Below, in pieces: positions 27,807 through 36,668 of a stretch of DNA of 64,000 nucleotides (position 1 is the stretch's first letter; each line of letters begins with the position of its first letter). The DNA comes from Rothia nasimurium (lineage in GTDB: Bacteria; Actinomycetota; Actinomycetes; Actinomycetales; Micrococcaceae). The DNA lies in assembly GCF_928391935.1 (NCBI RefSeq), contig NZ_CAKMTD010000001.1, forward strand, positions 671,277 through 735,276, written 5' to 3'. Both the position numbers and the translations under genes were made by a program. The notes beneath the pieces were generated by a model. The model was given only the letters and a program-made list of their open reading frames with translations. It was not told the origin of the DNA and made no database searches.

Positions 27807-27842
27807 GAGAATGCGGTCACAGTTTCATAACGATTCTCAGAA
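27807..27842. promoter_or_regulatory. 8-bp inverted repeat between the hypothetical gene and yajQ
   Basis: CTGAGAAT (27807-27814) is the exact reverse complement of ATTCTCAG (27835-27842), with a 20-nt spacer, in the divergent promoter region. It may be an operator for one or both genes. Confidence 0.4.
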
Positions 27843-27950
27843 CCTGACCTCTGACCCCAAAACAGGGTACGGTTAGAGGTGAAACCCCTCTCCCCCGGCT
27901 TTCCCCCGAGGTGAGAGCAACCCCCTACCGATTGAAAGAGGTGCCCACCT

Positions 27951-28442
27951 ATGGCAAGCGATTCATCATTTGACGTAGTCTCCAAGGTTGATAAGCAGGA
28001 AGTATCTAACGCCCTCAACCAGGCCCAGAAGGAGGTCGCCCAGCGCTACGACTTCCGCGGCGTCGGCGCTGAGATCGATTTCTCTGGCGAGAAAATCCTA
28101 ATCAAGGCTAACTCTGAAGAACGCGCCCTGGCCGTACTGGACGTCTTCCAGTCCAAGCTGGTCAAGCGCGGAATTTCCCTGAAATCACTTGATTCCGGTG
28201 ACCCCTACGCCTCAGGCAAGGAGTACCGCATTGAGTCTTCCATCAAGGAGGGCATTGCCCAGGATCAGGCTAAGAAGATTTCTAAGCTGATTCGTGAGGA
28301 GGGCCCCAAGTCTGTCAAGGCCACCATTCAGGGCGATGAACTGCGCGTTACCTCTAAGTCCCGTGACGACCTGCAGGAGGTCATTGCCCTACTTAAGGGT
28401 GCTGACCTTGAGGTGGACCTCCAGTTCGTCAACTACCGCTAA
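27951..28442 (+). CDS. yajQ: YajQ-family nucleotide-binding protein
   Basis: 163 residues, the normal length. Begins [20 protein letters not shown] and includes [15 protein letters not shown] and the C-terminal strand [20 protein letters not shown]. Two RNP-like folds form the protein. Family members bind cyclic di-GMP or nucleic acid and alter transcription or translation. SD GAAAGAGG precedes the ATG. Confidence 0.93.
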   Translation: MASDSSFDVVSKVDKQEVSNALNQAQKEVAQRYDFRGVGAEIDFSGEKILIKANSEERALAVLDVFQSKLVKRGISLKSLDSGDPYASGKEYRIESSIKEGIAQDQAKKISKLIREEGPKSVKATIQGDELRVTSKSRDDLQEVIALLKGADLEVDLQFVNYR

Positions 28443-28496
28443 CCCACTGGCCCTAACCGGGCTAGCCGGGGCGGAAGCGTCCTCCCCACAACAATA

Positions 28497-28533
28497 AAAG
28501 CTCCCCTGACCGGTGCGGTCAGGGGAGCTTTTT
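28497..28533. terminator. bidirectional terminator between yajQ and htpX
   Basis: AAAAGCTCCCCTGACC pairs with GGTCAGGGGAGCTTTT around a 4-nt loop and has U-runs on both strands. Confidence 0.92.
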
Positions 28534-28583
28534 CACGCCACAACCCCGGGTAATGGTACGAACCTTTCCCAGGGCGGGGTGGG

Positions 28584-29483
28584 TTAGAGGTGGCCCATCT
28601 GGCGGGCCATGCCCTCCAGGCGGGCAATGCGGTCGGACATGGGCGGGTGGGAGGCCATCAGGTTCTTTACGGAACCGCCACCCCGGAAGGGGTTAGCAAT
28701 CATCATGGACGCTGCCCCCGCTACCTGCGGCTGATCAGGGTTCATGGGGTAACGGGACACCCCGTTCTCCAGCTTGTGCAGGGCAGAGGCCAGGGCGAGG
28801 GGGTCGCCGGTGAGGCGGGCACCGTCCTCGTCGGCGTCGTATTCGCGGGTTCGACTAATTGCCATCTGCATGACGGCTGATACCAGGGGGGCCAGGAAGG
28901 CCAGGAAGAGGGTGAAAATCAGGCCGCCTGCCCCGCGGTTTTCTTCGTCGCGGTTCCCACCGAACATCATGCCGAACATAGCGAACTGGGAGATGGACCC
29001 CACCACGGAGGCCAGGGCCGCTGCGATGGACCCGGTGAGGATGTCGCGGTTGTAGACGTGCATGAGCTCGTGGCCGATAACGCCGCGCATTTCGCGTTCG
29101 TCGAGGAGCTGCAGGATTCCTTCGGTGCAGCAGACGGCGGCGTTCTGGGGGTTGCGGCCGGTAGCAAAGGCGTTGGGGGTCATGGTGGGGGCGACGTAGA
29201 GCCGGGGCATGGGCTGGTTGGCCTTGGCGGAGAGCTCTTCGACGATGGCGTAGAGGCCGGGGATTTGCTCACGGGTGACCGGGTAGGCGTTCATGGAGCG
29301 GATGGCGATTTTGTCTGAGTTCCAGTAAGTGTAGGCAACCATGCCGACGCCGACGAGGCCCATGAGGAGGATCCAGATGGAGCTTTTGGTGTAGGCGGCC
29401 AGACCTGCGCCAATGAGCAGGAGGAGGCCCACCATGGAGCCGAGCAGGAGTGCGGTTTTGAGGCCGTTATTGTGACCGTGCAC
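28584..29483 (-). CDS. htpX: membrane zinc metalloprotease HtpX
   Basis: 299 residues. Two N-terminal membrane helices (about 10-50), then the M48 protease core with GVIGHELMHVYNRDIL (HExxH form HELMH, about 139-143), two further hydrophobic segments (178-215) and the glutamate region SRTREYDADEDGARLTG, which supplies the third zinc ligand. HtpX degrades damaged membrane proteins. It lies 153 bp downstream of, and on the same strand as, the membrane sigma-fusion gene, so transcription may run through. Confidence 0.95.
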   Translation of the reverse strand: MHGHNNGLKTALLLGSMVGLLLLIGAGLAAYTKSSIWILLMGLVGVGMVAYTYWNSDKIAIRSMNAYPVTREQIPGLYAIVEELSAKANQPMPRLYVAPTMTPNAFATGRNPQNAAVCCTEGILQLLDEREMRGVIGHELMHVYNRDILTGSIAAALASVVGSISQFAMFGMMFGGNRDEENRGAGGLIFTLFLAFLAPLVSAVMQMAISRTREYDADEDGARLTGDPLALASALHKLENGVSRYPMNPDQPQVAGAASMMIANPFRGGGSVKNLMASHPPMSDRIARLEGMARQMGHL

Positions 29484-29636
29484 TGGGTGCCTTTCGTGGG
29501 GTTGGGGGTGTCTTTGTGGTTCTAGGGTAGCGGACGCGCCGGGTTGGTTTCTGGGGTCAGCCTGGGAGTTTGCTGGGTGGTGTTAAAGGTGGGGCGCCTG
29601 CCCTCCCCTGGGTGGGGTGGGCAAGCGCCGGGGGGG

Positions 29637-32600
29637 TTAGCTACACATGACGAATTCTAGGTTTCCGTAGTTGTAGTAGCTTTCGAGGACGTAGACCCCG
29701 TAGGGGTGCTCGAGGAGCATGATGGGGATGTACTCGCGGAAGTCGATGGGGGCGCCGTCCAGGTTGAAGGAGAGCTGGCAGGAGATCGTGGTGGGCAGAT
29801 CCTTGCCGAAGTCATCCCAGGGGATTGACTTCATGAACTCGTAGTATTCCGGGGTGCCTACCCAGTTGCGGGGGTCGTCCGGGTCGAGTTCGGGTAGCTC
29901 GGGTTCAACCGGTACCGGCTCGGGCTCGGGCTCAACCGGCAGTTCCGGCTCAACCGGTAGTTCCGGCTCAACCGGTAGTTCCGGCTCAACCGGTAGTTCC
30001 GGCTCAACGGGCAACTCGGGCTCAACGGGTAGCTCGGGCTCAACGGGGAGTTCCGGCTCCACAGGCAGCTCAGGCTCAACCGGCAGCTCAGGTTCTACCG
30101 GCAGTTCCGGCTCAACGGGAAGCTCAGGTTCGACCGGCAGCTCAGGTTCTACCGGGAGTTCCGGCTCAACGGGCAGCTCGGGCTCGACGGGCAGCTCGGG
30201 CTCAACCGGCAGTTCCGGCTCAACGGGTAGCTCGGGCTCGACGGGTAGCTCGGGCTCGACGGGCAACTCAGGCTCGACAGGGAGTTCCGGCTCGACAGGC
30301 TGCTCGGGCTCAACAGGTTCAACCGGTAGTTCCGGCTCAACGGGCAGCTCCGGTTCAACCGGCAGTTCCGGCTCGACAGGTTCAACCGGGAGCTCGGGCT
30401 CAACCGGCAGTTCCGGCTCGACAGGCAACTCGGGCTCGACAGGCAACTCGGGCTCAACCGGCAGCTCGGGCTCGACAGGCAGCTCCGGTTCGACGGGGAG
30501 CTCGGGCTCGACAGGAAGCTCAGGCTCAACCGGCAACTCGGGCTCAACCGGGAGTTCCGGCTCGACAGGTTCAACCGGCAGTTCCGGCTCAACGGGGAGC
30601 TCAGGCTCGACCGGGAGTTCCGGCTCAACCGGCAGCTCAGGCTCGACCGGCAGTTCCGGCTCGACGGGGAGCTCAGGTTCGACCGGCTCGACAGGCTGCT
30701 CGGGCTCAACAGGTTCAACCGGCATTTCCGGCTCAACCGGCAGCTCGGGCTCGACGGGGAGCTCGGGCTCAACAGGCAGCTCCGGTTCGACGGGCAGCTC
30801 AGGCTCGACCGGCAGTTCCGGCTCAACAGGCAGCTCGGGCTCGACGGGGAGCTCAGGTTCGACCGGCTCGACAGGCTGCTCGGGCTCAACAGGTTCAACC
30901 GGCAGTTCCGGCTCCACGGGCAGCTCGGGCTCTACCGGGAGTTCCGGCTCAACGGGTAGCTCGGGTTCAACCGGCAGTTCCGGCTCAACAGGAAGCTCGG
31001 GCTCAACCGGCAGTTCCGGCTCAACAGGAAGCTCGGGCTCGACGGGCAGCTCGGGTTCAACCGGGAGTTCCGGCTCGACAGGCAGTTCCGGCTCGACGGG
31101 AAGCTCAGGCTCGACCGGTAGTTCCGGCTCAACCGGCAGCTCAGGCTCAACCGGCTGCTCGGGCTCAACCGGCTGCTCGGGCTCAACCGGCTGCTCGGGC
31201 TCAACCGGCTGCTCGGGATCAACGGGTAGCTCCGGCTCAACAGGTTCAACCGGCAGTTCCGGCTCCACGGGCAGCTCGGGCTCAACCGGCAACTCGGGCT
31301 CAACCGGGAGCTCGGGCTCGACCGGCAGCTCGGGCTCGACCGGCAGTTCCGGCTCGACGGGCAGTTCCGGCTCAACGGGGAGCTCAGGCTCGACCGGGAG
31401 TTCCGGCTCAACGGGGAACTCCGGCTCCACAGGGAGCTCGGGTTCAACCGGCAACTCGGGCTCGACGGGCAGTTCGGGCTCCACAGGGAGCTCGGGCTCG
31501 ACGGGCAGCTCCGGCTCAACCGGCAGCTCAGGTTCTACCGGGAGTTCCGGCTCCACAGGGAGCTCAGGCTCAACAGGCAGCTCAGGCTCAACAGGCAGCT
31601 CAGGCTCAACCGGGAGTTCCGGCTCAACCGGGAGCTCAGGCTCAACCGGGAGCTCAGGCTCAACAGGCAGCTCAGGCTCGACGGGCTCGACAGGCAGCTC
31701 GGGCTCAACCGGGAGTTCCGGCTCCACAGGGAGCTCAGGCTCAACGGGGAGCTCAGGCTCCACAGGGAACTCAGGTTCGACCGGCTCGACGGGCAGTTCC
31801 GGCTCGACAGGCAACTCGGGCTCGACCGGGAGTTCAGGCTCAACAGGTTCTTCAGGAGCAGGAACCACAGGAACCACAGGCTCAACAGGTTCAAGGGGCT
31901 GCTCCGGAACAGGAACCACAGGCACCTCGGGCGCAGGAACAGGAACCTCAGGCGCAGGCGCAGGCACCTCGGGGGCAGGCTCTACCGACGCATCAGCAGG
32001 CTGAGGCGGCACGGAAACACCAGGCGCGGCAGCGTCAGGTGCGGCAGCGTCAGAGGACGCAGAGGCCGACGCAGCAGGCAAGGAAATACGATTCCCGACA
32101 TTCTCAACAGAATTCGCCGGAATAGCCGACGAGGAAACAGCCGAACCCCCCGCAGACACAAGACCAGCAACAGCCGACCCAGCAGAGGCCCCACTAGCAG
32201 CAGAAACCCCGGCAGGTGAACCAGTAGCCTGGCCCGGACGGCTCTCACCAGCAGGATCAGCACTCGTCACACCCGCAGAAAGGGCATCCCCCTGGGGGGC
32301 AGCGTCCTCAGCATCAGCTGAATCAAGCTCCTCCACAGGAACAGGGGCACTCCCCTGGGGCTCATCCACCAGGGAATCAGCAATGCCTTCAGATACTTCC
32401 TTGCCCTCAGCAGATTCAGGGGTATGCAACTGGGAATCTGCACTAATCAGAGGCTGCTCAGGTGAAATGTTATTCACCAGGGCGATACCACCAGCGACAG
32501 CACCAAGAGCGGTTGCAACCGCAGCCGCCCCAGCAATCGCCTGGCTACCGGAGTTCCAACGTCCGCCCATCAGGCCATTACCTGAGAGCAGGCCACCACC

Positions 32601-33443
32601 CTGGGAAGCGCCAGCAACACCACCGGCTGCAATACCGCCAGTCAGGAAGGGCAGAAGCACCTTGGAACTGTCAGTGATAATGGGGGCAAAACCTGCCAGA
32701 ACAGGGAAAACCCAGACGCGCATGGACTTGTTAATCCCCGCCAGATTCAGATACTCAGAGGTGCAGTAGGAGCACACCGAAAGGTGGGTTCGTAGGGCTT
32801 CACTACGCTTCTTCGTCAGAGAACCACGGACCATTGAGCTCAGATGGGACGAGTACTGAGCACATTCAGGGGTCTTGGGGGCATTCTGATGGGCGCGTAG
32901 GAAACCTTCCCGGAGACTTTCACGCGCACGAGTAGCCAGCGCCGACACGGCGTTAGCTGAAAGGTTCATAGTCAAGGCGACTTCGCGAGGCTTCTTATCT
33001 TCAACCTCAGTCATCCACAAAACGGCCTGCCAGCGCTCGGGCAAACCGGTGAAAGCAGAAATCAGCTCGTCAGATTCATGCAGACGCAGGACGGACTCGT
33101 CGAGAGACCCCATTGCCTCCAAGTGGTCGTCCTGGCTCGGAACTTCCTTCTGAGCCAGCAGCCCGTTCTCGGCAGCTAGGTGGGCGATGGTCGTCGCCAA
33201 ATAGCCCCCCACGAAAGAGCGAGGGCCCTTGCCGTTTTTCAGGGCCTGAAGCACGCGAACGAAAGCCTCAGAAACAATATCCTCTGAGAGATTGGAATCG
33301 CTAGTGTGCTTGTAAGCGACCGCACGGGCCATGGATACGTAGCGTTCATAAAGTACACCGAAGGCGTCGAGGTTGCCCTCGCGAACATTTGACAACAAAA
33401 GTTCGTCGGTCATACCGGTCTGAGCGGTGTTCTGTGGTTGCAT
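29637..33443 (-). CDS. ECF-type sigma factor fused to zinc-finger anti-sigma-like domain, membrane segment, PVEPEL repeat stalk and C-terminal domain
   Basis: 1268 residues from ATG 33443, which has AGGGA 7 nt upstream; a longer frame to 33470 lacks one. Domain order: sigma region 2 (~15-86, [18 protein letters not shown]), region 4 (~119-181, [39 protein letters not shown]), a zinc-binding HLSVCSYC motif (His220, Cys224, Cys227), a hydrophobic stretch (~243-276) and a membrane helix (~300-324), a Ser/Ala/Pro linker, about 650 residues of the hexapeptide PVEPEL (~530-1180), and a ~80-residue C-terminal domain with two cysteines ([10 protein letters not shown] and FVMCS). It reads as a one-piece membrane-tethered sigma factor. 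Zinc-finger and membrane extensions occur in some ECF groups. HtpX follows on the same strand. Confidence 0.85.
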   Translation of the reverse strand: MQPQNTAQTGMTDELLLSNVREGNLDAFGVLYERYVSMARAVAYKHTSDSNLSEDIVSEAFVRVLQALKNGKGPRSFVGGYLATTIAHLAAENGLLAQKEVPSQDDHLEAMGSLDESVLRLHESDELISAFTGLPERWQAVLWMTEVEDKKPREVALTMNLSANAVSALATRARESLREGFLRAHQNAPKTPECAQYSSHLSSMVRGSLTKKRSEALRTHLSVCSYCTSEYLNLAGINKSMRVWVFPVLAGFAPIITDSSKVLLPFLTGGIAAGGVAGASQGGGLLSGNGLMGGRWNSGSQAIAGAAAVATALGAVAGGIALVNNISPEQPLISADSQLHTPESAEGKEVSEGIADSLVDEPQGSAPVPVEELDSADAEDAAPQGDALSAGVTSADPAGESRPGQATGSPAGVSAASGASAGSAVAGLVSAGGSAVSSSAIPANSVENVGNRISLPAASASASSDAAAPDAAAPGVSVPPQPADASVEPAPEVPAPAPEVPVPAPEVPVVPVPEQPLEPVEPVVPVVPAPEEPVEPELPVEPELPVEPELPVEPVEPEFPVEPELPVEPELPVEPELPVEPELPVEPVEPELPVEPELPVEPELPVEPELPVEPELPVEPELPVEPELPVEPELPVEPELPVEPELPVEPELPVEPELPVEPELPVEPELPVEPEFPVEPELPVEPELPVEPELPVEPELPVEPELPVEPELPVEPELPVEPELPVEPELPVEPVEPELPVDPEQPVEPEQPVEPEQPVEPEQPVEPELPVEPELPVEPELPVEPELPVEPELPVEPELPVEPELPVEPELPVEPELPVEPELPVEPELPVEPELPVEPELPVEPELPVEPVEPEQPVEPVEPELPVEPELPVEPELPVEPELPVEPELPVEPELPVEPELPVEPEMPVEPVEPEQPVEPVEPELPVEPELPVEPELPVEPELPVEPELPVEPELPVEPVEPELPVEPELPVEPELPVEPELPVEPELPVEPELPVEPELPVEPELPVEPELPVEPELPVEPVEPELPVEPELPVEPELPVEPVEPEQPVEPELPVEPELPVEPELPVEPELPVEPELPVEPELPVEPELPVEPELPVEPELPVEPELPVEPELPVEPELPVEPELPVEPELPVEPELPVEPELPVEPELPVEPELPVEPELPVEPELPVEPEPEPVPVEPELPELDPDDPRNWVGTPEYYEFMKSIPWDDFGKDLPTTISCQLSFNLDGAPIDFREYIPIMLLEHPYGVYVLESYYNYGNLEFVMCS
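29885..31850 (-). repeat. 18-bp tandem repeat coding PVEPEL, about 105 units
   Basis: Nearly 2 kb is built from an 18-bp unit, on the plus strand variants of GGCTCAACCGGCAGTTCC. Third bases vary freely (CAACCGG, CGACGGG, CCACAGG) while the protein stays PVEPEL, with occasional PVEPV, PEQ, PEF, PEM and PVDPE units. The synonymous scatter shows selection on the protein, and the length should be prone to change between strains. Confidence 0.95.
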
Positions 33444-33558
33444 GGATGTCCCTAGTTCAATGCGAGCCAAACCCCAGAACGTAATACTGGGGCATTCTCT
33501 CTAGTCTACCTATTTTAGTGCTGCCTGTGCAGTTATGTGTACCGAATGTAACGAAGAT

Positions 33559-33598
33559 ATGGGCCCGGCAACTCTCCCCCGAGAGATGCCGAGCCCAT
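33559..33598. other. hairpin in the sigma-fusion upstream region
   Basis: ATGGGC (33559-33564) pairs with GCCCAT (33593-33598), with inner CGGCA/TGCCG and TCTC/GAGA pairs. No U-run follows on either strand. First of a chain of hairpins up to about 34180. Confidence 0.5.
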
Positions 33599-33708
33599 AG
33601 ACAAAACCGAAAAGAGACGGACGGTGCGAACGCCCTTCCCTTCCGGCCCAGCAGGCCGCCCCTAGCGGCCCACTCAACTGATGCGGTGTTTCAATTTCAA
33701 ATTTTTTG

Positions 33709-33895
33709 TGGTGCCACCACCCGCGAACGGCATTGGCACCAGATGGTGGTCATGAGTGCGAAACATGCTCACCGGTTACCTCTATTGGTCGTATGTAATT
33801 TTTCCCTGGGTCTTCTGTGTGCCTTCCTTTCAGAACCCGCGAACGGCCCTGACTATCTAGCCTGGCGTGTTCAGAACCCGCGAACGGCCCTGAAC
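33709..33895. repeat. three hairpins presenting one 13-nt motif
   Basis: The sequence ACCCGCGAACGGC occurs at 33719-33731, 33835-33847 and 33876-33888. Each copy is enclosed by a different inverted repeat: TGGTGCCA/TGGCACCA (33709-33741), TCAG/CTGA (33830-33852) and GTTCAG/CTGAAC (33869-33895). Within the motif CCG and CGG can themselves pair around CGAA. Constant core with changing but still complementary stems is the pattern of a conserved RNA structure, or of a protein site in a cruciform. Confidence 0.65.
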
Positions 33896-33900
33896 CTCCT

Positions 33901-33968
33901 TGTGTATTCAGGTGGCAGAGCCGCCAGAGTTTCCAGCAGCGGCGGCCCTGCACCTTTTTGAATACACA
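33901..33968. other. 68-nt long hairpin
   Basis: TGTGTATTCA (33901-33910) is the exact reverse complement of TGAATACACA (33959-33968). The arms continue with GGTGGCAGAGCCGCC against GGCGGCCCTGCACC. Could be a structured RNA, a terminator or a miniature element. Confidence 0.55.
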
Positions 33969-33986
33969 TCACAGTGTTTGCTTCTT

Positions 33987-34057
33987 GTCTGAGGCGTTTT
34001 CCCCTAGTCTCAGACGATCAGCGGTGGAGCTCACTGATCCCCACGATCGTATGTGGG
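33987..34057. other. three back-to-back hairpins
   Basis: GTCTGAG/CTCAGAC (33987-34015), GATCAG/CTGATC (34016-34039) and CCCAC/GTGGG (34040-34057) follow each other with no gap. A further TGACAG/CTGTCA hairpin lies at 34159-34177. Nothing in 33540-34400 looks coding; adjacent stems of this kind suggest a folded non-coding RNA. Confidence 0.5.
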
Positions 34058-34379
34058 CTCCGTTTGTTTATTCCCTTATGTTTCGCTCCCGCTTCCCATG
34101 ACGGGAACGAATTTGGTTTGGTTCACTGTTAGGCCTTTGCAGGCTGTGGCAGATTCCCTGACAGTTTTGCGCTGTCATAAATAAAGAGCGCTGGGGGCCC
34201 GTTTCATGACGCAAAAATCAGAACTTTTTTAAAAAATCTTTCACTTTCTCAAGAGTCCTGTTGTGACTAGGCCTTTTATCGACAATATTTTTTCCCGCAC
34301 CCCGCTCCACCTCCCTCCCACCCCCTCCCAGGAGGACAGGAACCTCTTAGGTTCACCTGAACAACACCCAAAGTTCACC

Positions 34380-34402
34380 TTATTGTGAAGAACTCAAAAT
34401 AA
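34380..34402 (+). promoter_or_regulatory. palindromic operator and promoter of the Fur-family gene
   Basis: TTATTGTGAAGAACTCAAAATAA is centred so that TTATT-TGA faces TCA-AATAA, and ends 3 bp before a TAGTAT -10 box (34406-34411) that lies 6 nt before the ATG. A second overlapping palindrome, TTCAC/GTGAA (34373-34388), and a perfect GTTCACCTGAAC (34350-34361) lie just upstream. The position fits autoregulation by the Fur-like protein. Confidence 0.6.
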
Positions 34403-34417
34403 GGATAGTATGGTGAC

Positions 34418-34966
34418 ATGATGTCAATAACCCGCCCGGATCAAGACCCAGGCTGCCACCACATCCCCGGCACAGCCCGCGTCCTGACAGAAGCCCCCCA
34501 AGAAGCCTGGGCGGCCCAACTCCGCGCCAAAGGACGCCGCGTCACAAAACAACGCCTCGCCGTCCTCACCGCCGTCCACGACAACCCCCACTCCACCGCA
34601 GACGCCATCGTCACCGCCGTCCGCGAAGAACTACCGGGCATCACGGTCCAATCCGTCTACGTCGTCCTCGCAGACCTCACCGACATCAACATGCTCCGCA
34701 AATTCGAGCCCCCCGGGTCAGCAGGGCTCTACGAAACCCGCACCGGCGACAACCACCACCACGCCTACTGCATCCGCTGCGGCAAGGTCGAAGACGTGGA
34801 CTGCGCCATCGGAGCAGCCCCCTGCCTGACCCCCAACAACTTCCACGGCATGGCCCTCATCAGCGCAGACGTCCTCTACCGAGGAATCTGCCAAACCTGC
34901 CAAACAGCCGAGGAGAAAGAAGTAGCCCTGGCCCAGCAAGCAGCAGCCCTCGCTCCCGCCAGCTAA
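34418..34966 (+). CDS. Fur-family transcriptional regulator (PerR/CatR-like)
   Basis: 182 residues. Winged helix (about 25-100: LRAKGRRVTKQRLAVLTAVH, ITVQSVYVVLADL), then the dimerisation domain with the metal site NHHHAYCIRCGKVEDVD (CxxC) and a second CQTC near the C-terminus, forming the structural zinc site. Being just upstream of catalase, it is more likely a peroxide sensor than an iron regulator. ATG at 34418 is 6 nt after TAGTAT; a second ATG follows directly. Confidence 0.9.
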   Translation: MMSITRPDQDPGCHHIPGTARVLTEAPQEAWAAQLRAKGRRVTKQRLAVLTAVHDNPHSTADAIVTAVREELPGITVQSVYVVLADLTDINMLRKFEPPGSAGLYETRTGDNHHHAYCIRCGKVEDVDCAIGAAPCLTPNNFHGMALISADVLYRGICQTCQTAEEKEVALAQQAAALAPAS

Positions 34967-35059
34967 ACCAGTAGCTACACCACCTTCAGCACCCCTATCT
35001 CACGCCCAAGGCCCGAGAAAGACCGCTGAAAATCCACCCCACACAGGAAAGTAGGAGAA

Positions 35060-36526
35060 ATGAACAACCCGATTAAGCCCGGTTCATTCACCACCACCGC
35101 CCAGGGTGCCCCCGTTGCCTCAGACAACGACTCCCTGACCGTAGGCAATGACGGCCCCATCGTCCTGCACGACGCCTACACCGTAGAAAAGCTCGCCCAG
35201 TTCAACCGCGAGCGCGTCCCCGAGCGCGTCGTCCACGCTAAGGGCACCGGTGCTTTCGGCGTATTCGAAACCACCGAGGACGTCTCCAAGTACACCCGCG
35301 CCGCCCTCTTCCAGCCCGGCGTCTCCACCGACATGGTGATCCGCTTCTCCACCGTTGCCGGTGAGCAGGGCTCCCCCGATACCTGGCGCGACCCCCGCGG
35401 CTTCGCCATCAAGTTCTACACCACCGAGGGTAACTACGACATCGTCGGTAACAACACCCCCGTCTTCTTCATCCGCGACGCCATCAAGTTCCCCGACTTC
35501 ATCCACTCCCAGAAGCGCCTGCCCGGTTCTGGCCTGCGCGACAACGACATGCAGTGGGACTTCTGGAGCCTCCGCACCGAATCAGCCCACCAGGTCACCT
35601 GGCTCATGGGCGACCGCGGTATCCCCGCGACCCTGCGCCACATGGACGGCTTCGGTTCCCACACCTACCAGTGGATCAACGCCGAGGGCGAGCGTTTCTG
35701 GGTCAAGTACCACTTCAAGACCGACCAGGGTAACGACTTCCTGACCCAGGAAGAAGCTAACCGTATCGCCGGTGAGAACGCTGACTACCACCGTCAGGAC
35801 CTCTACGAGGCTATCGAACGCGGCGAGTTCCCCTCATGGACCCTCTACGTTCAGGTCATGCCCTACGAGGACGCCAAGACCTACCGTTTCAACCCCTTCG
35901 ATCTGACCAAGGTCTGGCCGCACGCCGACTACCCGCTGATCAAGGTCGGTAAGATGACCCTGAACAAGAACCCCGAGAACTTCTTTGCCCAGGTTGAGCA
36001 GGCCGCCTTCTCACCCTCCAACTTCGTTCCCGGTATTGGTGCCTCCCCCGATAAGATGCTGCTCGGCCGTATCTTCTCCTACCCCGACGCCCACCGCTAC
36101 CGTGTTGGCACCAACTTCGCTGACCTGCCCGTCAACTACGCGAAGAACGCTGAAGTAAACAACTACAGCCAGGACGGCGCTATGCGCTACACCTTCAAGA
36201 CCGCTGACACCCCGGTCTACGCCCCCAACACCTTCGGTGGCCCCCACGCTGACGCTGCCCGCGCCGGTGAAGGCTCCTGGGAGGCCGACGGCGCTCTCGT
36301 CCGTTCCGCTGCTTCCCTACACGCTGAGGACGACGACTTCGGCCAGGCCCGCACCCTCTACGCCGATGTTATGGACGACGCCGCTAAGGCCCGCCTGGTA
36401 TCCAACATCGCCGGTCACGTCGGTGCTGTGAAGTCAGATGAGATCCGTGAGCGTGCTTTCAAGTACTGGGATTCCGTTCACGAAGAGCTGGGTGCCCGCG
36501 TCCGCGAAGCTGTCGCTGCCCTCTAG
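35060..36526 (+). CDS. katA: heme catalase
   Basis: 488 residues, a small-subunit monofunctional catalase. [20 protein letters not shown] carries the catalytic histidine, [20 protein letters not shown] the distal asparagine region, and [17 protein letters not shown] the proximal heme tyrosine. It dismutates H2O2. SD AGGAAAGTAGGAG precedes the ATG. It is 93 bp after the Fur-family gene and probably controlled by it. Confidence 0.97.
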   Translation: MNNPIKPGSFTTTAQGAPVASDNDSLTVGNDGPIVLHDAYTVEKLAQFNRERVPERVVHAKGTGAFGVFETTEDVSKYTRAALFQPGVSTDMVIRFSTVAGEQGSPDTWRDPRGFAIKFYTTEGNYDIVGNNTPVFFIRDAIKFPDFIHSQKRLPGSGLRDNDMQWDFWSLRTESAHQVTWLMGDRGIPATLRHMDGFGSHTYQWINAEGERFWVKYHFKTDQGNDFLTQEEANRIAGENADYHRQDLYEAIERGEFPSWTLYVQVMPYEDAKTYRFNPFDLTKVWPHADYPLIKVGKMTLNKNPENFFAQVEQAAFSPSNFVPGIGASPDKMLLGRIFSYPDAHRYRVGTNFADLPVNYAKNAEVNNYSQDGAMRYTFKTADTPVYAPNTFGGPHADAARAGEGSWEADGALVRSAASLHAEDDDFGQARTLYADVMDDAAKARLVSNIAGHVGAVKSDEIRERAFKYWDSVHEELGARVREAVAAL

Positions 36527-36562
36527 GCTCAACACTTATCTAGATAGTTTCTAGGTGAAAGG

Positions 36563-36594
36563 ACGGCCCCCGCACCAGCTGGTGCGGGGGCCGT
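36563..36594 (+). terminator. terminator after catalase
   Basis: ACGGCCCCCGCACC pairs with GGTGCGGGGGCCGT around AGCT. It is followed by TCTGTATGCCGGGGCTGT, a short unit repeated in tandem once (36595-36630). Confidence 0.8.
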
Positions 36595-36668
36595 TCTGTA
36601 TGCCGGGGCTGTTCTGTATGCCGGGGCTGTGCTGTCAGCTGGGGCTGCGCTTCCCGCCGGGCTAGGGT

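Noticed and set aside
29885..31850. Possible CRISPR array because of regular repeats
   Set aside because: Repeats are contiguous 18-bp coding units with no spacers, and no cas genes are near.
29854..32004. 716-residue plus-strand frame rich in [10 protein letters not shown]
   Set aside because: It is the exact antisense of the PVEPEL repeat. The 18-bp period keeps the opposite frame open automatically; there is no start context or independent domain.
36595..36630. Tandem TGTATGCCGGGGCTGT after catalase as a regulatory repeat
   Set aside because: Only two short copies next to a terminator; no promoter or gene depends on it, so it is most simply local slippage.
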